Origin: Thermoflexus hugenholtzii JAD2
GTDB lineage: Bacteria > Chloroflexota > Dehalococcoidia > SHYB01
NCBI GenBank assembly: GCA_945861815.1
Contig: CAMAVV010000122.1
Location: 1 to 5,497 of the forward strand
Reading direction: 5' to 3'
DNA length: 5,497 bases
The notes under the pieces are model-generated. The model made no database searches and had not been told where the DNA came from. It saw only the letters and a program-made list of their open reading frames with translations. Below are positions 1 to 5,497 of this stretch, piece after piece. Numbering within the stretch: position 1 is the stretch's first letter; each line of letters begins with the position of its first letter. Both the position numbers and the translations under genes were made by a program.

Positions 1-18
1 CTCATCGATCTGGGACAT
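1..18 (-). CDS. Start of an unidentified gene running off the left edge
   Basis: An ATG at 18-16 opens a frame reading MSQIDE to the window edge. It is preceded by AAAGGAG (30-24) with a 5-nt spacer, the best Shine-Dalgarno match in the window. It lies on the same strand as all other genes and 61 nt after the LLM stop. Six residues are too few to identify a product; the call rests on the ribosome binding site and context only. Confidence 0.6.
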
Positions 19-30
19 GATGGCTCCTTT
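19..30 (-). promoter_or_regulatory. Strong ribosome binding site for the left-edge gene
   Basis: On the minus strand AAAGGAG (30-24) is followed by CCATC and ATG. This is near-consensus and decides the start of the six-codon partial gene. Confidence 0.7.
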
Positions 31-33
31 CAC

Positions 34-49
34 TAGGGAATCTACCCTA
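34..49. repeat. Short inverted repeat upstream of the left-edge gene
   Basis: TAGGG (34-38) and CCCTA (45-49) can pair around a 6-nt loop, AATCTA on the plus strand. It ends 4 nt before the AAAGGAG site on the minus strand. A 5-bp stem with no T-run is too weak for a terminator; it could be a small operator or chance. Confidence 0.3.
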
Positions 50-79
50 TGACCAGGAGCTCACGCCACCCCGACTGTG

Positions 80-1039
80 TTACGTCATTTCCCCCTCAAA
101 ACCAGTCCCATTTCGCTGACGTCTAACAAACAACTCCAACGTGGCAGGCTCGGCGCGATCATAGAAAAAGAAGGCGAAAAGGGAGATGCCGAGGGCCGCG
201 CGCTCTTTGATGCGTTTGATGATGTCGTCCGGCGTGCCGATGTAGCCGCTCGCCTCCAGCCCCCAGCCTTTGCCCGGGTACCGGCGCTTTGCCGTCTCCA
301 TCACGCTTGGAAGGTCTGCCTTCGATTTGGCGATGGCAAGGACGGCCTCTTCCGTCAGGCGCAACGTCGCGGGGTTGCGGCCTATCTTCGCGCACTCGCT
401 TCGCAGGACGGCAATCTTTTTCTCAAGCTCTCCGAGGGAATAGGTGGGGCAGTTCCACGCGTCGGCAAGGCGCGCCACAAGAGGCAGCGTGTATTTCTCG
501 CCACCGCCGCCGATGGTTATGGGCGGATGCGGCATTTGGACGGGCTTCGGCAGGTTTGGCGCTTTCTCCAGCGTGTAGTATTTGCCTTTGAAGTTCGTCT
601 CTTCCTGGGTGAAGAGCGACTTCATGATAAGAACGCTCTCCTCCAGCCGCTCCGTGCGCTCCCTGAACGGTGGGAAGGGAACGTCGAACTGTTTGTGCTC
701 CGGCGGCACTGACCCGGTGCCGATGCCGATCTCAACGCGCCCCTTGCTGATGACGTCCAGGCTCGTCGCCATCTTGGCCAGAAGCGCAGGGTGGCGAAAG
801 CCGTTGCAGAGCACCAGGTGGCCCAGACGGATGCGCTCGGTCACCATCGCGAGGGCGGAGACTGTTGTCCACGCCTCGAAGGAGGGTACTGTGGGCATGG
901 CAGGGGGGTAGAAGTGGTCCATGAACCAGAGAGAGTGATAGCCAAGGCGGTCAGCGGCTTGGGCGCGCTCGCGTATCTGGGGAAAGGTGAAGCCGAGCTG
1001 TGGGAGATAGACGCCGAAGTCAATCTTGTGTGATTCCAT
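80..1039 (-). CDS. LLM class flavin/F420-dependent oxidoreductase (Rv1855c-like), 319 aa
   Basis: Luciferase-like TIM-barrel oxidoreductase, probably using F420 (FMN is possible). Motifs in order: FGVYLPQLGFTF (8-19), AADRLGYHSLWFMDHFYPP (28-46), FEAWTTVSALA (54-64), TERIRLGHLVLCNGFRHPAL (68-87), MATSLDVISKGRVEIGIGTG (90-109), LPKPVQMPHPPITIGGGGEK (163-182), VARLADAWN (188-196) and the late YIGTPDDIIKRI (266-277). This order fits the 'probable F420-dependent oxidoreductase, Rv1855c family' pattern. I place the start at the ATG at 1039 because GAGAGAGGA (1052-1044) lies just 4 nt upstream, and the protein begins close to the first barrel strand. An in-frame ATG at 1075 would add 12 residues (MAHGDDTSREDH), but has a poorer site and no family counterpart that I recognise. 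The gene is about 100 nt after the CoA-transferase stop, so it may be the last operon gene or separately transcribed. Substrate unknown. Confidence 0.93.
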   Translation of the reverse strand: MESHKIDFGVYLPQLGFTFPQIRERAQAADRLGYHSLWFMDHFYPPAMPTVPSFEAWTTVSALAMVTERIRLGHLVLCNGFRHPALLAKMATSLDVISKGRVEIGIGTGSVPPEHKQFDVPFPPFRERTERLEESVLIMKSLFTQEETNFKGKYYTLEKAPNLPKPVQMPHPPITIGGGGEKYTLPLVARLADAWNCPTYSLGELEKKIAVLRSECAKIGRNPATLRLTEEAVLAIAKSKADLPSVMETAKRRYPGKGWGLEASGYIGTPDDIIKRIKERAALGISLFAFFFYDRAEPATLELFVRRQRNGTGFEGEMT

Positions 1040-1052
1040 GTGGTCCTCTCTC
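1040..1052 (-). promoter_or_regulatory. Ribosome binding site that fixes the LLM oxidoreductase start at 1039
   Basis: On the minus strand GAGAGAGGA (1052-1044) is followed by CCAC and the ATG. The alternative in-frame ATG at 1075 has only CAGGGGCG directly before it, a G-rich run with about 2 nt spacing, so the inner ATG is favoured. Confidence 0.75.
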
Positions 1053-1086
1053 GACGTATCGTCACCATGAGCCATCGCCCCTGGGA

Positions 1087-1139
1087 GGGTCTACAGACTC
1101 AGTAGTTCCTTCATCGCAGACTCTTCAGGATGACAAAGA
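1087..1139. repeat. Candidate dispersed intergenic repeat between the CoA-transferase and LLM genes
   Basis: Read on the minus strand, this non-coding stretch runs GTCATCCTGA (1134-1125), GATGAAGGA (1115-1107), TCTGTAGACCC (1097-1087). The block order resembles the TCATCCTGAG...GCGACGAAGGATCT class of dispersed intergenic sequences I associate with Chloroflexota genomes. It also contains CAGACTC twice (1094-1100 and 1117-1123) and a CTAC/GTAG short inverted pair (1091-1094, 1102-1105). A single copy is present here, so its repeat status rests on resemblance and is not shown by the window. Confidence 0.45.
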
Positions 1140-2378
1140 TTAGTGCGATTTGCCCTGAAAGAATGTCTCCATCCGCTGTTTGGCGGCCTGCGAGCGCGAT
1201 TCGACGTAGGCTTGCGGGCATCCTAGCAGGCCGCCAAGGACCTGGCGATTGTGTTCGCCAAGGGCTGGCGCAGGACCGCGCACGCCTCGCGGCTGCGAGA
1301 GCACGTACGGCAGGCCCATGTAGTCGCGCGAGCCCATATCGGGAGTTTCCACAGAGGTGAGGAAGCCGCGCGCGCGCAGGTGCGGGTCCTTCGCAAGGTC
1401 GCCTGCTGTCGCCGTTGGCCCGGCAGGGACGCCTGCCGCTTGCAGCAGTCGCGTCGCATCCCACGCGTCCTTGTCCGCCGTCCACTTTGCAATGTGTGCG
1501 TCGATCGCATCCTGGGCTTGGAGTCTGCTTCCCATCCTTGCGAATCGTGGGTCAGCCGCCCAGGCAGGATTGCCCATCGCCTTGCAGAGGGCGCGCCACT
1601 CGCCGTCGTTTGTCACAGCGATCGCAAGCCAGCGGTCGTCACCACTGCACTTGTAGACGCCCTGCAACGCCGATGTGGAGCGATTGCTCATGCGCTCGGG
1701 GACGCGCCCACTGGCGAAATACTCCATGAAGGGCACTCCCATCATCGCCATCAGGTTCTCCGCCATCGAGAGGTCGATATATTGGCCTTTGCCTGTGCGC
1801 TCGCGGTGGTGGAGCGCAGCCATGATGGCGAAGGCCATCGCTGTGCCAGCCACGTAGTCGGCCCAGTTCACGGCGAGCGGGTTTGGCGCGGCTCCAGGCG
1901 TTCCATTTTGATCGACCATCCCAGTGAAGCCTTGGATGGTGTTCATGTAGGCGCTGTAGCCGCTCATGGGCCCTGTCTGCCCAAAGCCCGAGCAGGAAAT
2001 CATCACGACATCCGGCCGCGTCTTCCGGATAGCCGGGTAGCCCAGGCCGTAGCGGTCGAGGACGCCGACGCTGAAGTTCTCCGTGACGACGTCGCAGACA
2101 GAGGCGAGACGAAGGACAGTTTCGCGGTCTTGGGCGTTGGTGATATCGAGGGAGACGCCCTGTTTGCCAGCGTTCATATAGTGGAACTGGCCGCTGCGGT
2201 TGAGCCCAGGCACGCGGCCGGCGAAGGGGATATGGTCGCGATTCTGGTCGAAGCGCTCGATGCCTTCGACCTTGATGACCTCCGCGCCAAGCTGTGCCAG
2301 GTGAAAGGTGCCGTAAGGGCCAGCGATGACCCAGGTGAAATCGAGAACGCGCAGGCCGGCGAGGGGAAGCCTGCTCAT
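1140..2378 (-). CDS. CaiB/BaiF family III CoA-transferase, probable catalytic subunit (412 aa)
   Basis: Canonical full-length family III CoA-transferase. It opens with PLAGLRVLDFTWVIAGPYGT (5-24) and LGAEVIKVE (30-38), then has NAGKQGVSLDITN (69-81), DVVTENFSVGVLDRYGLGY (96-114) and SCSGFGQTGP (128-137). The catalytic Asp is Asp174 in WADYVAG (172-178), followed by RERTGKGQYIDLSMAE (192-207). The C-terminal part includes AAGVPAGPTAT (314-324), DPHLRARGF (331-339) and PAPALGEHNRQVLGGLLG (369-386). The ATG overlaps the TGA of the preceding transferase by 4 nt, which implies translational coupling, and AGAGGGG (2390-2384) lies 5 nt upstream. Adjacent unequal family III transferases are known to form heteromers, for example BbsE/BbsF for benzylsuccinate and the succinyl-CoA:malate enzyme of Chloroflexus. 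I infer the same here, probably loading CoA onto the acid later oxidised by the ACAD pair. The substrate cannot be told from sequence. Confidence 0.95.
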   Translation of the reverse strand: MSRLPLAGLRVLDFTWVIAGPYGTFHLAQLGAEVIKVEGIERFDQNRDHIPFAGRVPGLNRSGQFHYMNAGKQGVSLDITNAQDRETVLRLASVCDVVTENFSVGVLDRYGLGYPAIRKTRPDVVMISCSGFGQTGPMSGYSAYMNTIQGFTGMVDQNGTPGAAPNPLAVNWADYVAGTAMAFAIMAALHHRERTGKGQYIDLSMAENLMAMMGVPFMEYFASGRVPERMSNRSTSALQGVYKCSGDDRWLAIAVTNDGEWRALCKAMGNPAWAADPRFARMGSRLQAQDAIDAHIAKWTADKDAWDATRLLQAAGVPAGPTATAGDLAKDPHLRARGFLTSVETPDMGSRDYMGLPYVLSQPRGVRGPAPALGEHNRQVLGGLLGCPQAYVESRSQAAKQRMETFFQGKSH

Positions 2379-3538
2379 ACGATCCCCTCTCGGCGCAACT
2401 GTGCATGTTCACGTTTACTTAGGCCCAACGCCGCTTGGGTGTGTGCCCCTAGAGCAGGGGCAGGCCCAATGCGCCAGAGCGGCTCGCCAAACTTTACAGG
2501 CGCGCCGGGCTGTCGCAAGCCTGATGGCGACTCGACAAAGAAATTCCTTCCGAGAAACTGGGTATTCTTCGAGGCATCGGCCACTGTGGCGATGGGTGCA
2601 GCAGAGACGCCTTTTGCCTGGGCGCTCTCATACAGCTTCTGCGTCGGCCATTTGCGCGTCTCCTGGCCCAGCAGATCCTTCAGGCCATCCCAGTGCGTCG
2701 AAAGCTCGCGCGGGTTTTGGAAGAGCGGGGCCTTCGACCACTCAGGGTTCCCCAGCAGCTCCATGAGTGGCGCCCAGTTGCGCTCGGTGCGCAGCATGAA
2801 GGCGATGAAGCCGTCTGCCGTTGGTTGTTGGGTATTGATGGTGGTCGGCGCAACGTAGCCTATCTGGCGCACCGGCGTCTGCCCCGTCCACAGCGCCGTC
2901 GCGACGTCGTGGCGCATGTTGCTAGCGACGGCCTCTTGCATCGAGATATCGACCTGCTGGCCGTAGCCGTTCTGCCTGCGCGCAAAGGTCGCGGCAATCG
3001 CTGCCGTGGCTGCCGTCAGCCCGGCGTAAAACGAGGCGATTTGAGCGGGAGCCGTCAGCGATGGGTGGTTTTCTAAGTCCGCGACCCAGGGTGCGTTGCC
3101 ATAGGCCACCCCGCCGATGTGGGTGGCGATGAAGTCGTTCGCCTTCCAGTTGGCGTGGGGGCCGCGCTGCCCAAAGGGCGTGATGGAGGTGACGATAAGC
3201 CTGGGATTGGCTTTGTGTAGGGCTGTGTAGTGAAGCTGGAGGCGGCGCGCCTCCCTGGACTGGTGCTCTGTGATGAAGACGTCTGCACGCCTCAACAGCT
3301 TGAGCAAAAGGCTACCGCTCTTGGGCTTTGTGATATCTAGCGTCACGCTCTGCTTGTTTGTGTTGAGGTAGCCGAAGAGGGCGTGATTTGTCCGGCGAAG
3401 CGGGTCTCCGTTCGGCGGCTCGACGTATAAGACCGTCGCGCCCAGGTCGGCGAGAAGCTTGGCGCAATAGGCTGAGGGAATGCCTTGCCCAAGCTGGATG
3501 ACGGTGAGGTCGGAGAGGCCGATCCCTGGCGGCGGCAT
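2375..3538 (-). CDS. CaiB/BaiF family III CoA-transferase, probable non-catalytic subunit (387 aa)
   Basis: Family III CoA-transferases move CoA between carboxylic acids through an Asp-linked anhydride/thioester and fold as interlocked dimers. Family features seen: an N-terminal Rossmann-like start (LTVIQLGQGIPSAYCAKLLADLG, around 11-33, without the common AGP), YVEPPNGDPLRR (38-49), NTNKQSVTLDITKP (59-72), ITPFGQRGP (119-127), then RRQNGYGQQVDISMQEA (187-203) and a C-terminal PAPALGAHT (359-367). The residue aligned with the catalytic Asp is Ser169 (ASFYAG against ADYVAG in the next gene); both have 23 residues from that Gly to the end of GxGQxV/I, so no gap shifts the alignment. This suggests it cannot catalyse transfer alone and pairs with the downstream transferase. 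It starts 9 nt after the ACAD stop with a weak AGAGA site, and its stop overlaps the next start (ATGA). Partner role is inferred; substrate unknown. Confidence 0.93.
   Translation of the reverse strand: MPPPGIGLSDLTVIQLGQGIPSAYCAKLLADLGATVLYVEPPNGDPLRRTNHALFGYLNTNKQSVTLDITKPKSGSLLLKLLRRADVFITEHQSREARRLQLHYTALHKANPRLIVTSITPFGQRGPHANWKANDFIATHIGGVAYGNAPWVADLENHPSLTAPAQIASFYAGLTAATAAIAATFARRQNGYGQQVDISMQEAVASNMRHDVATALWTGQTPVRQIGYVAPTTINTQQPTADGFIAFMLRTERNWAPLMELLGNPEWSKAPLFQNPRELSTHWDGLKDLLGQETRKWPTQKLYESAQAKGVSAAPIATVADASKNTQFLGRNFFVESPSGLRQPGAPVKFGEPLWRIGPAPALGAHTQAALGLSKREHAQLRREGIV
2376..2390 (-). promoter_or_regulatory. RBS and ATGA stop/start overlap coupling the two CoA-transferases
   Basis: AGAGGGG (2390-2384) lies inside the end of the 387-residue gene, 5 nt before the ATG (2378-2376) of the 412-residue gene. 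That ATG shares two bases with the upstream stop TGA (2377-2375). This arrangement usually gives coupled, balanced translation, as would suit two subunits of one enzyme. Confidence 0.8.
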
Positions 3539-3547
3539 GGCGTTTCT

Positions 3548-4735
3548 CTAGCTGCCGCGGGGCACGCCTAAATGGCGTTCGGCGATGATGTTGCGCTGTA
3601 TCTCAACAGTGCCGCCGCCGACCTGCTGGACCCGGGCGTTCAGGTACATATCGGCCAGGATGCCATTCATCGCCGACCACTTTTTGCCCAGTTTGCCCTT
3701 ACCTTCGATCAGGGCCGCTGGCCCCACGAGTTCCATAGCCTGGTGGGCAAAATGCTCGACAGCCTCGGCGTTCACCACCTTCTGGTATGAAGCGAATGCG
3801 GTGGCATTCTGGCGCGTCTCCTGCATCCACAGCACCTTGTAGGAGAGCAGCCATCCTACCAGGTGCTCGCGATAGAGGTCGGCGAGCTTGGCGCGCACCA
3901 GGGGCGAATCGAGCGCGGGCTTGCCGCTGACCTTTTTCTCCGAGAGGTAGTCGAGCAGGGCGTCCAGGGCCTTTTTGCGCGTGACGGGCATATGCATCGC
4001 CGAGCGCTCAAGGTCGATGACATTCATGAGGGAATACCAGCCGTGGTTCACTTCGCCGACCAGGTTTGCCTTTGGCACGCGCACGTTGTCCAGCATGACG
4101 ATATTCTTGCGCCAGCCAGCCACGGTGTGCACCGGCTGAATCGTGACGCCTGGGCTATTGAGGTCGATAAACAGAATGCTGATGCCCTTGTGCTTCGGCA
4201 CATTCTTATCGGTGCGCACCAGGGTGAAGAGGTGCGTAGCAATGTGCGCCGAGTTGAATATCTTCTGCCCATTCACGATAAAGTCGTCGCCGTCAGGCTG
4301 GGCGAAGGTCTGCACGGCGGCCAGGTCAGAGCCGCAGCCAGGCTCGGTAAACCCTTGAGTTGAGGTCATCTCGCCGGCGAGAATCTTTGGGATGAAGCGT
4401 TTGCGCTGGTCGTCGGTCCCCAGGCGGATGATGGCATGGGCGGCGAAGTGGACGGTGCTGCCGAAGATGCTGAAGACACCGTGGGGCACGCCAGCCAGGA
4501 TCGCCTCCTCGGTGAAGATGGCGATTTCGGTGTAACCGCGCTCCATCCCGCCGTACTCCTTGAAGATGGAGAGCGCGGTGTACCCAGCTTGGGCAATGGC
4601 CTTGTATATCTCCGGGTCGTCGTAACGGTTCTCGCGGATGACGCGCTCCTTCACCTCGGGCGTCATCACGCGCTGGAAGAAGGCGCGCACCTCTTGCCGC
4701 CAGGCCTCTTGTTCCGGTGTGAGTGTGAAGTGCAT
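3548..4735 (-). CDS. Acyl-CoA dehydrogenase, probable catalytic/large subunit (395 aa)
   Basis: Full-length ACAD, of usual family length, expected to be cytoplasmic and to oxidise an acyl-CoA at C2-C3 using FAD. The N-terminal helical domain spans about 1-125. GFTEPGCGSD (128-137) matches ACAD signature 1 and begins the beta domain. The C-terminal helical domain starts near 235 and ends with GGGTVEIQRNIIAERHLG (373-390), the FAD-binding tail. The usual Glu just before GT is Gly374. A Glu instead lies in IDLER (Glu243), matching the LDLER position used by isovaleryl-CoA dehydrogenase, so catalysis may use helix G. The RxxFG Arg region is replaced by SEKKVSGKPALDSP, and QxxGGxG by MELVGPAAL; both are intact in the ACAD just upstream. 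The ATG follows the upstream stop TAG by 9 nt, with AGAGAGG (4744-4738) only 2 nt before the ATG. The pattern resembles heteromeric ACADs of steroid-degrading actinobacteria. Substrate unknown. Confidence 0.95.
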   Translation of the reverse strand: MHFTLTPEQEAWRQEVRAFFQRVMTPEVKERVIRENRYDDPEIYKAIAQAGYTALSIFKEYGGMERGYTEIAIFTEEAILAGVPHGVFSIFGSTVHFAAHAIIRLGTDDQRKRFIPKILAGEMTSTQGFTEPGCGSDLAAVQTFAQPDGDDFIVNGQKIFNSAHIATHLFTLVRTDKNVPKHKGISILFIDLNSPGVTIQPVHTVAGWRKNIVMLDNVRVPKANLVGEVNHGWYSLMNVIDLERSAMHMPVTRKKALDALLDYLSEKKVSGKPALDSPLVRAKLADLYREHLVGWLLSYKVLWMQETRQNATAFASYQKVVNAEAVEHFAHQAMELVGPAALIEGKGKLGKKWSAMNGILADMYLNARVQQVGGGTVEIQRNIIAERHLGVPRGS

Positions 4736-4744
4736 GGCCTCTCT

Positions 4745-5497
4745 CTAGCGAAGGAGCGTTGTTGCCATAGCGCGGCTCTCCGGGTGGCTCAGCTCGTCGG
4801 CGATGTGGTTGTGGAGCGTCGCCACTGGGCCGAGGAGCAATTCGGCGGTCTTGGCGTGGCGGAAGTGGATGGAGATAAGGCTTTCATCCATGACGCCGAT
4901 GCCGCCAAAGACCTGGACGCCCTCCGTGGCGGCGTAGCGGTAGGCGTCGAGGGCCTGCAACTGGGCAGCAGCGCAGGCGGCGCGGGCGGGCTTCTTTTGG
5001 CTGAGGAGCGTCGCGGCATAATAGAGGGCCGCTTGCGCCCCTTCGATCCGTATCGACATATTCGCCATCTTGTGTTGCAGCGCTTGGAATGTCCCGATGG
5101 GCCTTCCAAAGGCGACACGCTGCTTGGCGTACTCGACTGCGATCTCCAGCGCCGCGCGCGCACCGCCGGTCATCTCGGCGGCAAGCATAAGGCGGCTGCG
5201 AAGGAGCAGCGCATCCATCTCGTCGCGCGCGCCTTCGCCAGTGGCAAGGACGACTCCCTGCGCATCCTTGAACCGGCATGCCGCTAGCGGCATGCCGCCG
5301 ATGGTGTGCATGCGTGTTGCCTTCACCCCTGGCTGTGCCCGTTCGACAAGACAGACAGCATAGTCGCGCCCTGCCTTCGCGGCGACGATATAGGCGTCGG
5401 CGGCGTGGCCAAGAGGAACTGCGGCGTAGGCGCCTCGCACGGTGCACGCGGTGCCGCTTACCTGGGCGCGCAGCTTCCCTGGCCCCAGCTCCTCGAT
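4745..5497 (-). CDS. Acyl-CoA dehydrogenase, partial (N-terminus off window), probable non-catalytic/small subunit
   Basis: Flavin-dependent enzyme family that oxidises acyl-CoA to trans-2-enoyl-CoA. The frame is open to the right edge, so 250 C-terminal residues are visible and the start is outside; the GTG at 5440 is internal (sheet-domain sequence continues upstream of it). Fragment residues 1-90 are the middle beta domain and the rest is the C-terminal helical domain. It carries RVAFGRPIGTFQALQH (127-142), with the Arg that in homotetrameric ACADs contacts the FAD of a neighbouring subunit, and QVFGGIG (195-201), with the Gln that does likewise. It lacks both known catalytic Glu positions: the IVD-type site on helix G is Ser101 and the MCAD-type site before GT is Leu222. 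It also ends without a GTxEIQR tail. These losses suggest the partner subunit of a heteromeric ACAD with the next gene, 9 nt downstream. The family call is certain; the subunit role is inferred. Confidence 0.93.
   Translation of the reverse strand: MEELGPGKLRAQVSGTACTVRGAYAAVPLGHAADAYIVAAKAGRDYAVCLVERAQPGVKATRMHTIGGMPLAACRFKDAQGVVLATGEGARDEMDALLLRSRLMLAAEMTGGARAALEIAVEYAKQRVAFGRPIGTFQALQHKMANMSIRIEGAQAALYYAATLLSQKKPARAACAAAQLQALDAYRYAATEGVQVFGGIGVMDESLISIHFRHAKTAELLLGPVATLHNHIADELSHPESRAMATTLLR

Noticed and set aside
77..712. 211-residue open frame on the plus strand
   Set aside because: Antisense to the LLM oxidoreductase, whose own frame carries continuous family motifs; no ribosome binding site or domain supports it.
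1040..1075. Upstream ATG at 1075 as start of the LLM oxidoreductase
   Set aside because: It adds 12 charged residues unlike the family N-terminus, and the inner ATG at 1039 has a much better placed GAGAGAGGA site.
1081..1105. Transcription terminator after the CoA-transferase gene
   Set aside because: Only 4-bp pairings exist (CTAC/GTAG and CCCT/AGGG) and no T-run follows on the minus strand, so a Rho-independent terminator is not supported.
1251..2858. 535-residue open frame on the plus strand
   Set aside because: It lies antisense across both CoA-transferase genes. Its translation is rich in Arg, His and Ala with no domain I recognise, while the minus strand shows clear family motifs throughout. 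Long antisense frames are expected in GC-rich coding DNA.
2375..3538. 387-residue CoA-transferase as a decayed pseudogene because of its missing Asp
   Set aside because: The frame is intact and full length, other family motifs are preserved, and it is translationally coupled to its neighbour, which fits a maintained subunit better than decay.
4436..5287. 283-residue open frame on the plus strand
   Set aside because: Antisense to both ACAD genes and across their junction, with no recognisable motif; a shadow of well-supported genes.
5438..5440. GTG at 5440 as start of the right-hand ACAD
   Set aside because: The frame continues open to the window edge with ACAD-like residues, and the protein would lack its whole N-terminal domain if it began here.

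Overview
The window holds one strand-uniform block of catabolic genes. Every gene I can support reads on the minus strand, from the right end of the window to the left. In transcription order they are: (1) the C-terminal 250 residues of an acyl-CoA dehydrogenase (ACAD) whose start lies beyond the right edge; (2) a complete 395-residue ACAD of the large-subunit type; (3) a 387-residue family III (CaiB/BaiF) CoA-transferase; (4) a 412-residue family III CoA-transferase; (5) a luciferase-like (LLM), probably F420-dependent, oxidoreductase; (6) the first six codons of a further gene running off the left edge.

Genes 1 to 4 are packed as one operon: 9-nt gaps between 1/2 and 2/3, and a 4-nt ATGA stop/start overlap between 3 and 4. 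Gene 5 follows after about 100 nt that carry a repeat-like intergenic sequence. Gene 6 follows after 61 nt and has a strong ribosome binding site.

The most notable point is that both enzyme pairs look asymmetric. In the CoA-transferases, the catalytic Asp position is Asp174 in the 412-residue protein but Ser169 in the 387-residue protein, in an ungapped local alignment. In the ACADs, the 395-residue protein keeps a candidate catalytic Glu and the C-terminal GTxEIQR FAD element but has lost the RxxFG and QxxGG elements. The partial ACAD keeps those two elements and lacks both Glu positions. The simplest reading is two consecutive heteromeric enzymes. The CoA-transferase would activate a carboxylic acid to its CoA thioester, and the ACAD would introduce an alpha,beta double bond. 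The LLM enzyme could act on the same or a related substrate, but its substrate cannot be read from the sequence.

Organism: GC-rich DNA (around 60% by eye), an F420-type LLM enzyme, several CaiB-like transferases and ACADs, and an intergenic sequence resembling the TCATCCTGA-type dispersed repeats I associate with Dehalococcoidia/SAR202-type Chloroflexota. I infer an uncultured Chloroflexota or another F420-using soil, marine or subsurface bacterium; this is a guess from gene content. No RNA gene, CRISPR array, insertion sequence or clear terminator is visible. The window looks like ordinary metabolic DNA, with an interesting paired-paralogue layout rather than a wholly new kind of system.
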